A stretch of DNA of 64,000 nucleotides from Actinotignum urinale DSM 15805 (GCF_000420445.1 NZ_ATUY01000007.1:62001-126000); one strand, 5' to 3'. Positions 46,228 to 57,128 are shown, counted from the first letter of the stretch. The notes: generated by a model not told the origin, from the sequence alone. Made by a program: numbers and translations.

Positions 46228-47928
46228 CTATAAAACAATGTTAAATAACGTACAGACAAATAGCACGCCCATTCCAAGAACGAGTGGATTTTCCCACCAC
46301 GACAGCTTCTCGCCCGTAACCAACCGTTCACGTTCTTCTTTCAAACGTCCTTCAAGTAAATCAGGGGCGGGGCGTGCTCCTTGAATATCCATATTCACGC
46401 GCCCCCACACAAGCCCATCTAGTTCTTCCAGAGGTTTTGCTTTACCCATATACGTTACAAGGACGGAAACAAGTACATCTGCAATAAATGCTATCCCAGA
46501 TGCCGTAAAACTTGCAGCCTGTGAGGAGTTAAAACTCAAATGCCCCATGGAATAGCCAATTTGAATATATCCGGCACCGGCAGATCCCGCTATGAGTCCC
46601 CATAGCCCCGCCTGAGGACTCATACGTTTCCAGAACATGCCAAGGATAAACGTCGCAAATAGTGGTGCGTTGAAAATTGACTGCAACATCTGCGTATAAT
46701 CCTGCAAATTATTGAACCGTGCAGCAATGAACGCCGTTCCCACGGCAATCAACACGCCAATAATAGTGAGCCGACGCCCAATTTTTATGTAATACGTGTC
46801 CTTTTGATTCGGACGCACATACGTTTCCCAAATATCGTAGGTAACAACAGTATTAAAGGCAGAGACATTCGCGGCCATACCCGCCATAAAAGCCGCAATT
46901 AACCCGGCAAGCGCCAAACCTAAAAGCCCGTGAGGCAACACGGACGCCATGAGCGCAGGGAATGCTTCATTGTGGGACAGCTCGCCAGTATGCAACTCGG
47001 GAACAAGAACAGCCGCAATAAGTCCCGGAACGATAATAATAATGGGCAACAACATTTTAGGAATCGCCGCCAAAATCGGAGTCAGGCGGGCATTACGCAT
47101 ATCCTTTGCGGACAGTGCGCGCTGCACCTCTGTAAAATTCGTCGTCCAATAGCCGAAGGAATTCACAAAACCCATGCCGAGGAGCAAGGCAATCCAGTTG
47201 CCGTAGGGATTCGTCGTATTCGACAATCCTGTTCCGCCCCACACCGACAAGCCGTTCGGCCCCAAAACCTGGCTTTCATTCAACGTATTTATTAAACCTG
47301 TCACGCCACCCACGCGTGCAAGCCCGCCAATCGTTAACGGCGCCAACACGGCAACAATGAGCAAAAACTGCAAAACTTCGTTGTACATCGTCGCGGTTAA
47401 ACCACCCGCAACCGTATAAATCAACACAACGCCGGCGGCAATAATAATGCTCATCCACAGTGGTAGGCCAATCAAAACATTAATGAGGAGCGCGAGCGCG
47501 AAAAGGTTAATGCCTGCCACGAGTATCGTCGCAATGGAAAAAATGACGGACTGATATAAATGCGTGGGTCGGTCGAAACGCAAACGCAAATATTCGGGAA
47601 CGCTCCTTACCCGCGAACCGTAATAGAACGGCATCATGACAAGGCCGAGGAACACCATTGCCGGCACCGCGCCCACCCAATAGTAGTGAACCGTGGGCAA
47701 ACCGTATTGCGAGCCCGAGGCGGCCATACCGATTAGCTCCACGGCGCCAATATTTGCGGAGAGGAACGCCAAGGCGCAAATCCACGCGGGCAGAGAGCGC
47801 CCGGAGAGGAAAAAGTCCTCGGATGTTTTAACCTTCCGACGCGTCACCATACCTATGCAGAGGACGAGCAAAAGATACAGAACAACGAAACTGTAATCGA
47901 ACAGGTGAGCGCCCAGGCGTAAATCCAT
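46228..47928 (-). CDS. Sodium/solute symporter (SSS family, SGLT-like)
   Basis: A 566-residue polytopic transporter with about 14 helices. Signatures are FFLSGRSLPAWICALAFLSA with NIGAVELIGMAASGSQYGL (sodium-site helix), and GLALAGLIAAFMAGMAANVSAFNTVV, the family pattern around helix 8. SGLT-type members carry sugars, inositol or sialic acids; the adjacent Gfo/Idh dehydrogenase would fit a polyol or sugar. Two bases separate it from that dehydrogenase, so they are co-translated. Confidence 0.92.
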   Translation of the reverse strand: MDLRLGAHLFDYSFVVLYLLLVLCIGMVTRRKVKTSEDFFLSGRSLPAWICALAFLSANIGAVELIGMAASGSQYGLPTVHYYWVGAVPAMVFLGLVMMPFYYGSRVRSVPEYLRLRFDRPTHLYQSVIFSIATILVAGINLFALALLINVLIGLPLWMSIIIAAGVVLIYTVAGGLTATMYNEVLQFLLIVAVLAPLTIGGLARVGGVTGLINTLNESQVLGPNGLSVWGGTGLSNTTNPYGNWIALLLGMGFVNSFGYWTTNFTEVQRALSAKDMRNARLTPILAAIPKMLLPIIIIVPGLIAAVLVPELHTGELSHNEAFPALMASVLPHGLLGLALAGLIAAFMAGMAANVSAFNTVVTYDIWETYVRPNQKDTYYIKIGRRLTIIGVLIAVGTAFIAARFNNLQDYTQMLQSIFNAPLFATFILGMFWKRMSPQAGLWGLIAGSAGAGYIQIGYSMGHLSFNSSQAASFTASGIAFIADVLVSVLVTYMGKAKPLEELDGLVWGRVNMDIQGARPAPDLLEGRLKEERERLVTGEKLSWWENPLVLGMGVLFVCTLFNIVL

Positions 47929-47930
47929 TA

Positions 47931-48950
47931 TTAGCCCGCTATCTCTGACAGGGATACGGGCCGATTTTCACATAGGGACAACTTGGCGGCCTCGGCAACA
48001 CGCAAGGATTCCACGGCGTCCTCCACCGTAGGCGCGATCTCCACTTCCCCGCGCACAGCGGCGAGGAAGGCGTCCATTTCGCGTTCGTAACAGGAAGCAA
48101 AACGGGCGATAAAATCTACCCACGGCTCCCCACTCGGGTACGTTACATCTGTTTCCATCGAGGTTATGGGAAGTTTTTCGTCAAAACCGACGGCGTAGGT
48201 GTGTTGCGTGCCGTGTAATTCCATGCGCACATCATATCCCTGCCCGTTAAACCGCGAGGATTGGGCGTTAACAAGAACATCCCCCTCCATGCGCATGCTG
48301 AGCACGGTTTCACATACGTCGTCAAAATCTGTGAAATCGGGAAGTCCGAGCGCCGTTCCCATGGCGTACACTTCGGTAACCTCGCGCCCGGTTACCCAGC
48401 GCAAAATATCGAAATCGTGAATGAGGCAGTCGATATAGATGCCTCCACTTGCCGCGAGGAATTCGCGCGCGGCGGGCGCCTGATCCATTGTTCCCATGGA
48501 TACGCGCCGTAACTCGCCAATATCTCCGGAGGCTATCCCCTGGCGAGCACGCGTGTAGGCCTCATCAAAACGGCGTTGGAAACCGACCTGGACGCGAGCG
48601 CCAGCTTTGCGAAGGGCGTCTCGAACATTCAGGGTGTTCTCCAGGGACGTCGAGACAGGTTTTTCTGTAAACATGGGTATTCCGAGGCGGGAGCCTTCTA
48701 CAAGTTGTTCGGCGTGTTGATCGGTGGGGCTAACAATAACGAGCGCATCCAGGGATGTATTTTTTATAAGATTTTCGACGGATTCCGCTTCAATCGTGCT
48801 CACGCCTTCTGGAAAGTTTCGCAGTTCTTCACACACTTGGGTACGACGAGCATCATTCGGATCAGCTATCACAAGTTCTTCTACGCGCGATGCAAGGATA
48901 CGTGCATGCATTCTTCCCGCACGGCCAGCTCCTAGGAGACCAACTTTCAC
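47931..48950 (-). CDS. Gfo/Idh/MocA oxidoreductase, inositol 2-dehydrogenase-like
   Basis: About 339 residues from the GTG at 48950, which has GGAAGGA upstream; the longer frame to 49007 lacks support. N-terminal Rossmann fold VKVGLLGAGRAGRMHARIL; catalytic lysine in FTEKPVSTSLE; the IDCLIHDFDILRWVTG stretch holds the Asp/His pair of IolG-type enzymes. It should oxidise a polyol or sugar with NAD(P). First gene of the dehydrogenase-symporter-membrane protein-ETF operon. Confidence 0.9.
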   Translation of the reverse strand: MKVGLLGAGRAGRMHARILASRVEELVIADPNDARRTQVCEELRNFPEGVSTIEAESVENLIKNTSLDALVIVSPTDQHAEQLVEGSRLGIPMFTEKPVSTSLENTLNVRDALRKAGARVQVGFQRRFDEAYTRARQGIASGDIGELRRVSMGTMDQAPAAREFLAASGGIYIDCLIHDFDILRWVTGREVTEVYAMGTALGLPDFTDFDDVCETVLSMRMEGDVLVNAQSSRFNGQGYDVRMELHGTQHTYAVGFDEKLPITSMETDVTYPSGEPWVDFIARFASCYEREMDAFLAAVRGEVEIAPTVEDAVESLRVAEAAKLSLCENRPVSLSEIAG

Positions 48951-49274
48951 TATTTTTCCTTCCCGCGCTACACAAGCAAAACATGTGATTCGGCTACACT
49001 TTTCCACCTTATCATGGCTTGTATTGGTGCCAACCTATAAGAGAAAACTGGGTAATAGCTGGAAATGTCATTATAAGGGGTGTGACTAGGGCAATGAAAG
49101 ACGTGTGTAAAGCTGTGGATAACCCCGCGCGGGAAAGAAACTGGGGAAAGATACAGGACAACAGTAGCTTGTGGACAAAGCGAGCAGCGATTCACATCCT
49201 TGCTAACTTCCCACACGTCTCGCAAGCTGTAGAAATACTCCTCAGCCAGGGATTCAACGTGGCAGAATAGACCT
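48951..49274. other. 324-base divergent region between the dehydrogenase gene and nadE
   Basis: It must carry two divergent promoters. A plus-strand frame of 58-83 codons (ending 49270, four bases before nadE) has poor codon choice (several ATA, AGA) and no good ribosome site, so I do not call it. nadE itself lacks a clear Shine-Dalgarno, which leaves translational coupling to this frame as a possibility. Confidence 0.4.
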
Positions 49275-51482
49275 ATGGCTGATTTTTACTCCCTTTACAC
49301 CCATGGTTTTCTCCGCATTGCTTCATGTACGCCAGAAATTGATTTAGCCCGCCCCCAAAAAAACGCGAAACGAATTGTTGATATGGCTCGCGAATGCGCT
49401 GATGCAGGAGCCTCAATTATCGTTTTTCCTGAGCTGTGCGTTACAGGAGCCAGCCTTGGAGATTTGTTCTTCCAGGATTCTCTTATTCATGCAAGCAACG
49501 AGGCTGTGAAGTACATTTGCAAGAAAACAGCCGATCTTCCGTGCATTGTTATTGTTGGCGCCCCTATACGTTACGAAACACAACTTTTCAATTGTGCCGT
49601 CGTCATGCATGACGGTGGTATTGAGGCCTGCGTTCCCAAAGTGTATATCCCCGAATATGGGCCGGTTGCCGAAAAACGCATCTTCACCTCTGGGGCAGAA
49701 ATATACGCATATGTTGATCTCGATAACACACCCGAATCTCTTATGCGGGAAGGTGGAGCTTTCCCCTATCTCGCTTCCTTGTCCCCCTACACTATTTTCA
49801 CAACCGAACACGTCACGAATATGCGATGGATTGTTGCACTTGGGGAAGATATTCACGCGCCGATTGGGCCCGCTCAGCTCGCTGCCGTTAAAGATGTGGA
49901 CGCGATTATTAATATTTCCGCTCTCGCTTCCGAAGTCGGCGGCACACACCTGCACAGCACCGCTATTTCGGGATTGTCAGCCACCATGGGAATCGCCATT
50001 CTTCAAACGAACGGAAATGCCGGTGAATCTTCCACCGCAGCCACATGGAGCCCCTCTACGCGCTTCTATGAGAATGGGGAGCTTCTTATTAAGAACGACG
50101 GCAATGTTACGAGTGCAACCTACTGCGATATTGATATTTCGGGTCTGGCACATTATCGCACCAAACAGTCCATATTGAAGGATAGTGTTGCCTTCGGTGA
50201 CCGATTACTTTCCGCAGGCCAGCAAGCGCTTTCTTCCAATGTTTACGACAGCGTGTGCGAAACCAAGACGATTAGCCTGCAACTTCCGGCAGATTCACAG
50301 GCAACCTCTTTACATTGGGAAGAAAAATCAGAGGACGCCTCACCCGCGCACTATACCGACGCAACCGCACACGCAACTGTGCCCGCCACACACGTTCTTC
50401 GTCGTACATTTTCTCGATACCCTTTCTTCGGACCGGGCGAGGATGCGGACGCTCGGTGCAAAGAGGTTCTTCGGCTTCAGGCTCGCGCCCTACTTCAACG
50501 CTTACAAGCCATTGGGAACCCGAAAATTGTTCTTGGCGTCTCGGGCGGTTTGGATTCTACCCAAGCGCTACTCACATCCGTTGAAGCGCTACGCATGAGC
50601 GGGAGGCCCTACAGCGACATTATCGCCTACACTATGCCCGGTTTTGGTACGACGGATACCACAAAATCTAATGCTTACGCCTTGTGTAAGGCACTTGGGG
50701 TTGAGCTACGGGAGTTAGATATTCGTCCGTCGGCAACTCAAATGCTTGAAGATATGGGGCATCCCTTTGGGCAAGGTCAGCCCGTCTATGATGTGACCTT
50801 TGAAAATGTGCAGGCTGGGTTGCGCACGGATTATCTCTTCCGTATCGCGGGGCATGAAGGCGGAATCGTGCTGGGTACCGGCGATTTATCGGAATCTGCG
50901 CTCGGCTGGTGTACTTTCGGTGTTGGTGACCATATGAGCCATTATGATACGAATGCTGATTTGCCGAAAACGGCGATGCAACAGTGTATCCGTTGGGCTG
51001 CCGAGAGTAATTATTTTGGCCAAAATACCAGTGAAGTTCTCACTAATATCGTGAATACCGAAATTTCTCCCGAGCTTATTCCTGCCGATGAGGATGGAAA
51101 GGCGCAGTCCACTCAGGACACAATTGGCCCTTACGATTTGCACGATTTCTTCCTGTTCTACCTGCTGAAGGGTTACGCGCCGGAGAAAATCGCGTATTTG
51201 GCATGGCATACGTGGCGCAATAAGGAAGTTGGAACTTGGCCTCGATATATTCCGGAAGATGTTCGACGAGAATATACTCTTGCAGAGATTACATACTGGC
51301 TGAAAGTGTTCCTCAAGCGTTTCTTCACCAGCCAATACAAGCGTTCCACATCGCCGAACGGCCCGCGCCTTCTTGCCGGTGGTTCTCTATCTCCCAGCGT
51401 GGATTGGCGTATGCCCTCGGATGTATCCGGGAGTGTGTGGCTTGAGGCAGTGGACACAATACCCACCGATAGGGACTGGTAA
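49275..51482 (+). CDS. nadE: NAD+ synthetase, glutamine-dependent type with altered amidase domain
   Basis: Final step of NAD synthesis, 735 residues. N-terminal nitrilase-type amidase domain: Glu53 in VFPELCVTGASLGDLFFQD and Lys122 in VPKVYIPEYG are kept. The catalytic cysteine of the family IC-E-D motif is replaced: the sequence reads VALGEDIHAP, with Gly190 (GGG at 49842-49844) in its place. The C-terminal synthetase is intact: VLGVSGGLDSTQALLTSVEA and TMPGFGTTDTTKSNA. An Ala/Thr/Glu-rich linker of about 40 residues joins the domains. The enzyme is therefore probably ammonia-dependent. Confidence 0.93.
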   Translation: MADFYSLYTHGFLRIASCTPEIDLARPQKNAKRIVDMARECADAGASIIVFPELCVTGASLGDLFFQDSLIHASNEAVKYICKKTADLPCIVIVGAPIRYETQLFNCAVVMHDGGIEACVPKVYIPEYGPVAEKRIFTSGAEIYAYVDLDNTPESLMREGGAFPYLASLSPYTIFTTEHVTNMRWIVALGEDIHAPIGPAQLAAVKDVDAIINISALASEVGGTHLHSTAISGLSATMGIAILQTNGNAGESSTAATWSPSTRFYENGELLIKNDGNVTSATYCDIDISGLAHYRTKQSILKDSVAFGDRLLSAGQQALSSNVYDSVCETKTISLQLPADSQATSLHWEEKSEDASPAHYTDATAHATVPATHVLRRTFSRYPFFGPGEDADARCKEVLRLQARALLQRLQAIGNPKIVLGVSGGLDSTQALLTSVEALRMSGRPYSDIIAYTMPGFGTTDTTKSNAYALCKALGVELRELDIRPSATQMLEDMGHPFGQGQPVYDVTFENVQAGLRTDYLFRIAGHEGGIVLGTGDLSESALGWCTFGVGDHMSHYDTNADLPKTAMQQCIRWAAESNYFGQNTSEVLTNIVNTEISPELIPADEDGKAQSTQDTIGPYDLHDFFLFYLLKGYAPEKIAYLAWHTWRNKEVGTWPRYIPEDVRREYTLAEITYWLKVFLKRFFTSQYKRSTSPNGPRLLAGGSLSPSVDWRMPSDVSGSVWLEAVDTIPTDRDW

Positions 51483-51547
51483 GGACTTAGGATTCTTTCT
51501 TTTCAACTGTCGTATATGTTATTTTTAATCAGGTAAAGGATGGGATA

Positions 51548-51976
51548 ATGATTGAAATTTACAGCCAGGTAACTGATGAGTTTGTGGACGCTTGCTCTCG
51601 GCTTCTCCCCCAACTTTCCTCCTCCACAAAGGGGATGAGTTGGGAGGCTGCGGAAGATTATCTTGGGCAGGAAGACGTCTATCAGTTCGTTTACCGTCGT
51701 GAAGAAAACGGACCCATTTTAGGGATGCTCACCCTCGTAACATTTACGATTCCAACTGGAAAACGCGCATGGATTGAAGACGTTGTTGTTGATGAACAGA
51801 CCCGCGGTGAAGGAGCTGGCCGTCAACTTGTGGATGCAGCTGTTGCTCACGCTCAGAAACTGGGAATGAAATCCATCGATTTAACTTCACGCCCCACTCG
51901 CGTTGCCGCAAACCGTTTGTACCAAAGTGCCGGATTTGCGCAACGAGAAACAAATATTTATCGCTACAACGGTTAA
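51548..51976 (+). CDS. GNAT family N-acetyltransferase
   Basis: A 142-residue acetyltransferase with AWIEDVVVDEQTRGEGAGRQ, where RGEGAG is the acetyl-CoA pyrophosphate loop, and RLYQSAGFAQRETNIYRY at the C-terminus. The acceptor is unknown. It lies 65 bases behind nadE and 13 bases before the deacetylase gene on the same strand, so the three may share a transcript. Confidence 0.88.
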   Translation: MIEIYSQVTDEFVDACSRLLPQLSSSTKGMSWEAAEDYLGQEDVYQFVYRREENGPILGMLTLVTFTIPTGKRAWIEDVVVDEQTRGEGAGRQLVDAAVAHAQKLGMKSIDLTSRPTRVAANRLYQSAGFAQRETNIYRYNG

Positions 51977-51989
51977 ATCTTTGATTCTC

Positions 51990-52904
51990 ATGAAAAGAAA
52001 ACGTGACTACATGGATTTTTTGGTGTTCCTCATCACCATTCTCCTTATTGGCGTCTTTATTATTATTCAAATATCAACCGCTCACCCTGAGCCTCCTCCC
52101 CACGATAAGGATTCAGCATCCGCTCCTCACCATAAAGATAAAGATCGCAAAAAGAAACAACCCACCATCACTATTTCTTTCCCACCTTCGGTCACAGACA
52201 TTATTCGAACGGGTTTCATTCAGGTGGAGGGAACCCCTCAAACAATGCGTGGAAAGAATGGTATTCGCTGGGTAAAAGGTGTTGATTGCGCAAAAGATCC
52301 GTGTGTTGCTATTACTTTTGATGATGGCCCGGGCAAATTTGAACACGATATTTTCACGACCCTTGCGAACACAAATACTCCGGCAACTTTCTTTTACCTC
52401 GGACGTTATCTTTCCGCACACCCGGAGGTTGCCGCTGCCGCAAAAAAGGTTGGTGTATCTCTCGCTGGGCATTCGTGGAATCATCCGCAGCTAACAAAAC
52501 TTGCTCTGCCGGAGCTACATCACCAGATTGACGGCGTGATGCAACTCATTACACAAAACGCTGGATATTCTTCCCCGTGGTTCCGCCCGCCGTATGGTGC
52601 ACAAAATTCTGTTGTTCTTGGCGCTCTGCGTGAACGTCAACTCTACTCTGTGTTGTGGGATATCGACACTTTGGATTGGAAAAACAGAAATGTTGAGGAA
52701 ACAACACGTTTGGCTTTGGAAGCTCAACCGGGATCCATTATCCTTATGCACTCCATTCACCCATCTACGAAGGACGCTGTTCCCGGAATTATTAATGGGT
52801 TACGAAGTAAGGGATATATTCTTGTCTCGCTAGATCAGCTTCTTGAGGGGAAAAATATTCCTCCTGGGGCAACGATTATTTCCAGAGATATTATTCGCCC
52901 CTAA
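51990..52904 (+). CDS. Polysaccharide deacetylase (NodB homology domain), membrane-anchored
   Basis: From the ATG at 51990 the protein has about 304 residues: a short basic N-terminus, one membrane helix (FLVFLITILLIGVFIII), a charged His/Lys/Asp linker, then the NodB domain. Motifs are AITFDDGPGKF (metal and base Asp), AGHSWNHPQL (two metal His), RPPYGAQNS, DIDTLDW and IILMHSIHP. It should deacetylate cell-wall glycans such as peptidoglycan outside the membrane. The ribosome site is weak at every candidate start. Confidence 0.88.
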   Translation: MKRKRDYMDFLVFLITILLIGVFIIIQISTAHPEPPPHDKDSASAPHHKDKDRKKKQPTITISFPPSVTDIIRTGFIQVEGTPQTMRGKNGIRWVKGVDCAKDPCVAITFDDGPGKFEHDIFTTLANTNTPATFFYLGRYLSAHPEVAAAAKKVGVSLAGHSWNHPQLTKLALPELHHQIDGVMQLITQNAGYSSPWFRPPYGAQNSVVLGALRERQLYSVLWDIDTLDWKNRNVEETTRLALEAQPGSIILMHSIHPSTKDAVPGIINGLRSKGYILVSLDQLLEGKNIPPGATIISRDIIRP

Positions 52905-53034
52905 TACAGTTGTTTCGTCACTGTTTTCTGCGGTGTGTTAAAAATAATTCGCAGGAGTGAGCCACAGATTCAACAAGGTTAGGTGACGTTTTCATTGTTG
53001 AATACGTTTCAACATTTTACAGTTAGGACAAAAG

Positions 53035-53745
53035 ATGACGGATTGGACAGATAGCCCTGTTTTGGGGTTTGATACCGAAACGACGGGTGTAGATACGACC
53101 CGTGACCGCATTGTCACATGTTCGCTTATTTTGCTACAACCCGACGGTAGTATGACGAAAAAGTATTGGTTAATTAATCCCGGGGTTCCGATTCCTGAAC
53201 AGGCCTCCCGGATTCACCATATTACGACGGACATGGTTCAAGCTGAGGGGCGTCCTGCCCCTCAGGCTCTTGAAGAAATTGCCTCACTTCTTGCAGAACA
53301 TATGGCTCAGGGCTTCCCTGCGGTTGCTTTTAATGCGTCGTATGATTTTACCCTTCTTGAGCATGATCTTTTCAGAAATGGTTTGCCAACGTTAAAGGAT
53401 CGTCTTGGTGGGCAGGTTTCTCCTGTTCTTGATCCGTACCTCATTGATCGGGCTTGCGATAGGTATCGTCGCGGAAAACGTCGTTTAGAAAATTTGACTC
53501 AGCATTACGGCGTAAATATGGATGATGCGTTCCATAATGCAGAAGCTGATGTGTTGGCCACCCTTCGTATTTTGCGGGCTCAAATCGAGGCTTTTCCGAA
53601 TATTTCCGCTCTGTCTTTGCCGGAAGTTGAAGCGTTACAGCGGAAGGCCGATGAGGAGTTTCAACAATTTTTGGTTTCTGTTGGACGGATGTCTAGTGTT
53701 TCTTCACACTGGCCTGTTACCGAGGAACCAGCGGATAAAATGTAG
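53035..53745 (+). CDS. DEDDh 3'-5' exonuclease (DNA polymerase III epsilon-like)
   Basis: A 236-residue exonuclease. ExoI is GFDTETTGVD, ExoII NASYDFTLLEHDL, ExoIII HNAEADVLATLRIL with the catalytic His and Asp. The catalytic set is complete. Short stand-alone members like this are usually annotated DnaQ-like and may act in proofreading or repair; actinobacterial DnaE1 proofreads itself, so a replicative role is unlikely. Confidence 0.9.
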   Translation: MTDWTDSPVLGFDTETTGVDTTRDRIVTCSLILLQPDGSMTKKYWLINPGVPIPEQASRIHHITTDMVQAEGRPAPQALEEIASLLAEHMAQGFPAVAFNASYDFTLLEHDLFRNGLPTLKDRLGGQVSPVLDPYLIDRACDRYRRGKRRLENLTQHYGVNMDDAFHNAEADVLATLRILRAQIEAFPNISALSLPEVEALQRKADEEFQQFLVSVGRMSSVSSHWPVTEEPADKM

Positions 53746-53820
53746 CGTGTTGTGTTAAAATTACTTTATATTCACTTTATATTTTTTTGTTTGTTCCTTT
53801 CTTTTTCAATATAAAGTGTT

Positions 53821-53847
53821 GGTGGGGCTGTAATTCACAGCCCCACC
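53821..53847. terminator. Bidirectional terminator between exonuclease and guaB
   Basis: Perfect 10-base stem GGTGGGGCTG/CAGCCCCACC with a TAATTCA loop, flanked by AAAGTGTT and AGTGTTTTA, in the convergent gap. A direct repeat of ACTTTATATT (53763-53782) lies just behind the exonuclease stop. Confidence 0.88.
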
Positions 53848-53896
53848 AGTGTTTTATCGCAATGAAATATTTTTCCTTATGCGACCTTGTTATGTT

Positions 53897-55408
<1,512 letters not shown>

Positions 55409-55478
55409 CTACCCGCATTTGCGCCAACGTCCAATTATCGCCATCACATACAGCGTGAGAGGTACCCCTCCTTCCGCT

Positions 55479-55540
55479 ACCGCGCTTCTTTACTTTCCAC
55501 AAACCGCGCTACTTTACTTTCCCAGAACCGCGCTTTTTCC
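55479..55540. repeat. 24-bp tandem array upstream of guaB
   Basis: Two full units beginning ACCGCGCTWCTTTACTTTCC (55479-55502, 55503-55526) and a partial third (55527-55540). Confidence 0.85.
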
Positions 55541-55651
55541 GCGCCCTTTCTTTTCCGAACCTACCCGAGAACAGGGAAAACACGAGTGTTGCTACGGCAA
55601 TCACCAACAAGATAAGGAAGATTCGTTGCGCACCAACCTGGGTTCCAACCC

Positions 55652-55732
55652 CAACCAACAGCTAACCCAACTTTCCCGCACCACGCCAACGAAAACTAGG
55701 CCCCGAATCCTCCATTTTTGTCCTATATCCAC
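55652..55732 (-). repeat. Dispersed intergenic element, copy 2
   Basis: Matches 28250-28330 over about 80 bases in the same orientation, with long identical blocks and scattered substitutions. As with copy 1 it lies a few tens of bases behind a minus-strand gene's terminator, here groES. Confidence 0.85.
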
Positions 55733-55769
55733 GCTTTCCTGATATACGTAAACCGCATAAAGCGGGCAT

Positions 55770-55808
55770 GCGTAAGGGGTGGACAACTAGGTTGCCCACC
55801 CCTTACGT
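55770..55808 (-). terminator. Terminator of groES
   Basis: Stem CGTAAGGGGTGGGCAAC/CTAGTTGTCCACCCCTTACG on the minus strand, with about 16 pairs and one or two mismatches, directly behind the groES stop at 55818. Confidence 0.85.
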
Positions 55809-55817
55809 CTAAGAAAA

Positions 55818-56114
55818 CTACTTTTCTACTATTGCGAGAACATCGCGTGCGGAAAGAATAAGGTATTCTTCGCCAGCATACTTCACTTCGGTTCCGCCGT
55901 AGCGAGAGTAAACGACAACGTCGCCCACCTTCACATCAACGGGAACACGGTTTCCGTTATCGTCCACGCGACCTGGGCCAACGGCAATAACGGTACCTTC
56001 CTGTGGCTTTTCCTTTGCCGTATCCGGAAGGATAAGTCCGGAAGCGGTAGTGGTTTCAGCTTCTACCTGCTGGATCACAATGCGATCTTCAAGCGGTTTA
56101 ATGGAGACCGACAC
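55818..56114 (-). CDS. groES: Co-chaperonin GroES
   Basis: The 98-residue lid of the GroEL folding chamber. It starts [20 protein letters not shown], with the mobile loop near [20 protein letters not shown] and ending [18 protein letters not shown] start behind AAGGAGGG. No groEL lies in the 55.8 kb shown downstream, so the gene is single and terminated. A CIRCE operator lies 130 bases upstream, pointing to HrcA control. Confidence 0.96.
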   Translation of the reverse strand: MSVSIKPLEDRIVIQQVEAETTTASGLILPDTAKEKPQEGTVIAVGPGRVDDNGNRVPVDVKVGDVVVYSRYGGTEVKYAGEEYLILSARDVLAIVEK

Positions 56115-56243
56115 GGCGGCCCTCCTTATCTACTAGACTCTGCAATACAACGCTTGGAACTAGGCCCGCCGTCGCGGGGGCCGAGCCACAGCCCTAAGCA
56201 CAATCCGTAGCGAACTACGTCCACTACCAAGGTTAAGCCTGAA

Positions 56244-56270
56244 TTAGCACTCAGTCAAGGCGAGTGCCAA
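56244..56270 (-). promoter_or_regulatory. CIRCE operator of groES (HrcA site)
   Basis: TTAGCACTC-N9-GAGTGCCAA, an 8-of-9 match to the canonical CIRCE inverted repeat, located 130 bases ahead of the groES start and 25 bases behind the aldo/keto reductase stop. Confidence 0.93.
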
Positions 56271-56294
56271 AATATGGGTGTGATAATCAGCCAG

Positions 56295-57128
56295 CTACAC
56301 TCCGCGCTCTTCAATCGAGGCACCCTGACGCCCCGCCTCGCCAATTTCCATGGCGTCAATGGCCGCCGTCTCCTGCTCACTCAGCGTGAAATCGAAAATA
56401 TCAATATTTTCCTTCATGCGTTCCTTGTGCGTGGACTTCGGGAAAATAATATACCCCTTCTCCAGATGCCACCGGAGCACAACCTGTGCGGGCGTCTTTT
56501 CATGAGCCTTAGCAGCCTCCACAACCGGCGCCGTCTCAAAGAGCGGGTATCCGCCCTGCCCCAAAGGACTCCACGCCTCAATCGCAATTCCCTCATTACG
56601 GCAGTAGTCCGTAATAAACTTCTGCTGGAATGCCGGATGGATTTCGACCTGATCAATTACCGGCGTTTGACACCCGGCATCCTTCAAGCGCTTCAAATGT
56701 TCGGGGTGGAAATTGGACACGCCGATGCTTCGCACCAACCCTGCTTCCTTAAAACCTTCCAGATCCTTCCACGCCTCAACGTAAAGGTTCTGCACCTGGG
56801 CAGGCCAGTGAATAAGATACAAATCAAGATAATCAACGCCCAGCTTCTCCATTGACTCCGCTATGGCCACCGGCGCATCTGCATGCCTGGAGTTCCACAG
56901 TTTCGTCGTCAAAAAAATCTCTTCGCGCGGGATGCCACTTTCCGCGATCGCCTGCCCGACCTCACGTTCGTTCCCGTAAATCGCGGCGGTATCAAGATGC
57001 CGATAACCCACTTCGAGGGCGTCTAATACAACACGCTTGGTTTCCTGCGGATCAACCCTGAACACGCCAAAACCAAGTTGCGGAATACTGTTGCCATCAT
57101 GCAACTTAATTTGAGGAATTGTCACCAT
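56295..57128 (-). CDS. Aldo/keto reductase
   Basis: NADPH-dependent reductase of about 277 residues. Catalytic tetrad Asp/Tyr/Lys/His is in YRHLDTAAIYGNEREVG, IFLTTKLW and LDLYLIHWP; the cofactor-binding end is IIFPKSTHKERMKEN. Resembles 2,5-diketo-D-gluconate reductase-type enzymes; the true substrate is open. The ATG at 57128 (MVTIPQIKLHDG) matches the family start better than that at 57152. Confidence 0.93.
   Translation of the reverse strand: MVTIPQIKLHDGNSIPQLGFGVFRVDPQETKRVVLDALEVGYRHLDTAAIYGNEREVGQAIAESGIPREEIFLTTKLWNSRHADAPVAIAESMEKLGVDYLDLYLIHWPAQVQNLYVEAWKDLEGFKEAGLVRSIGVSNFHPEHLKRLKDAGCQTPVIDQVEIHPAFQQKFITDYCRNEGIAIEAWSPLGQGGYPLFETAPVVEAAKAHEKTPAQVVLRWHLEKGYIIFPKSTHKERMKENIDIFDFTLSEQETAAIDAMEIGEAGRQGASIEERGV

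Noticed and set aside
49019-49270. An 83-codon frame ending four bases before nadE
   Set aside because: Poor ribosome site, unusual codons and no family resemblance; kept only as a remark on the intergenic region.
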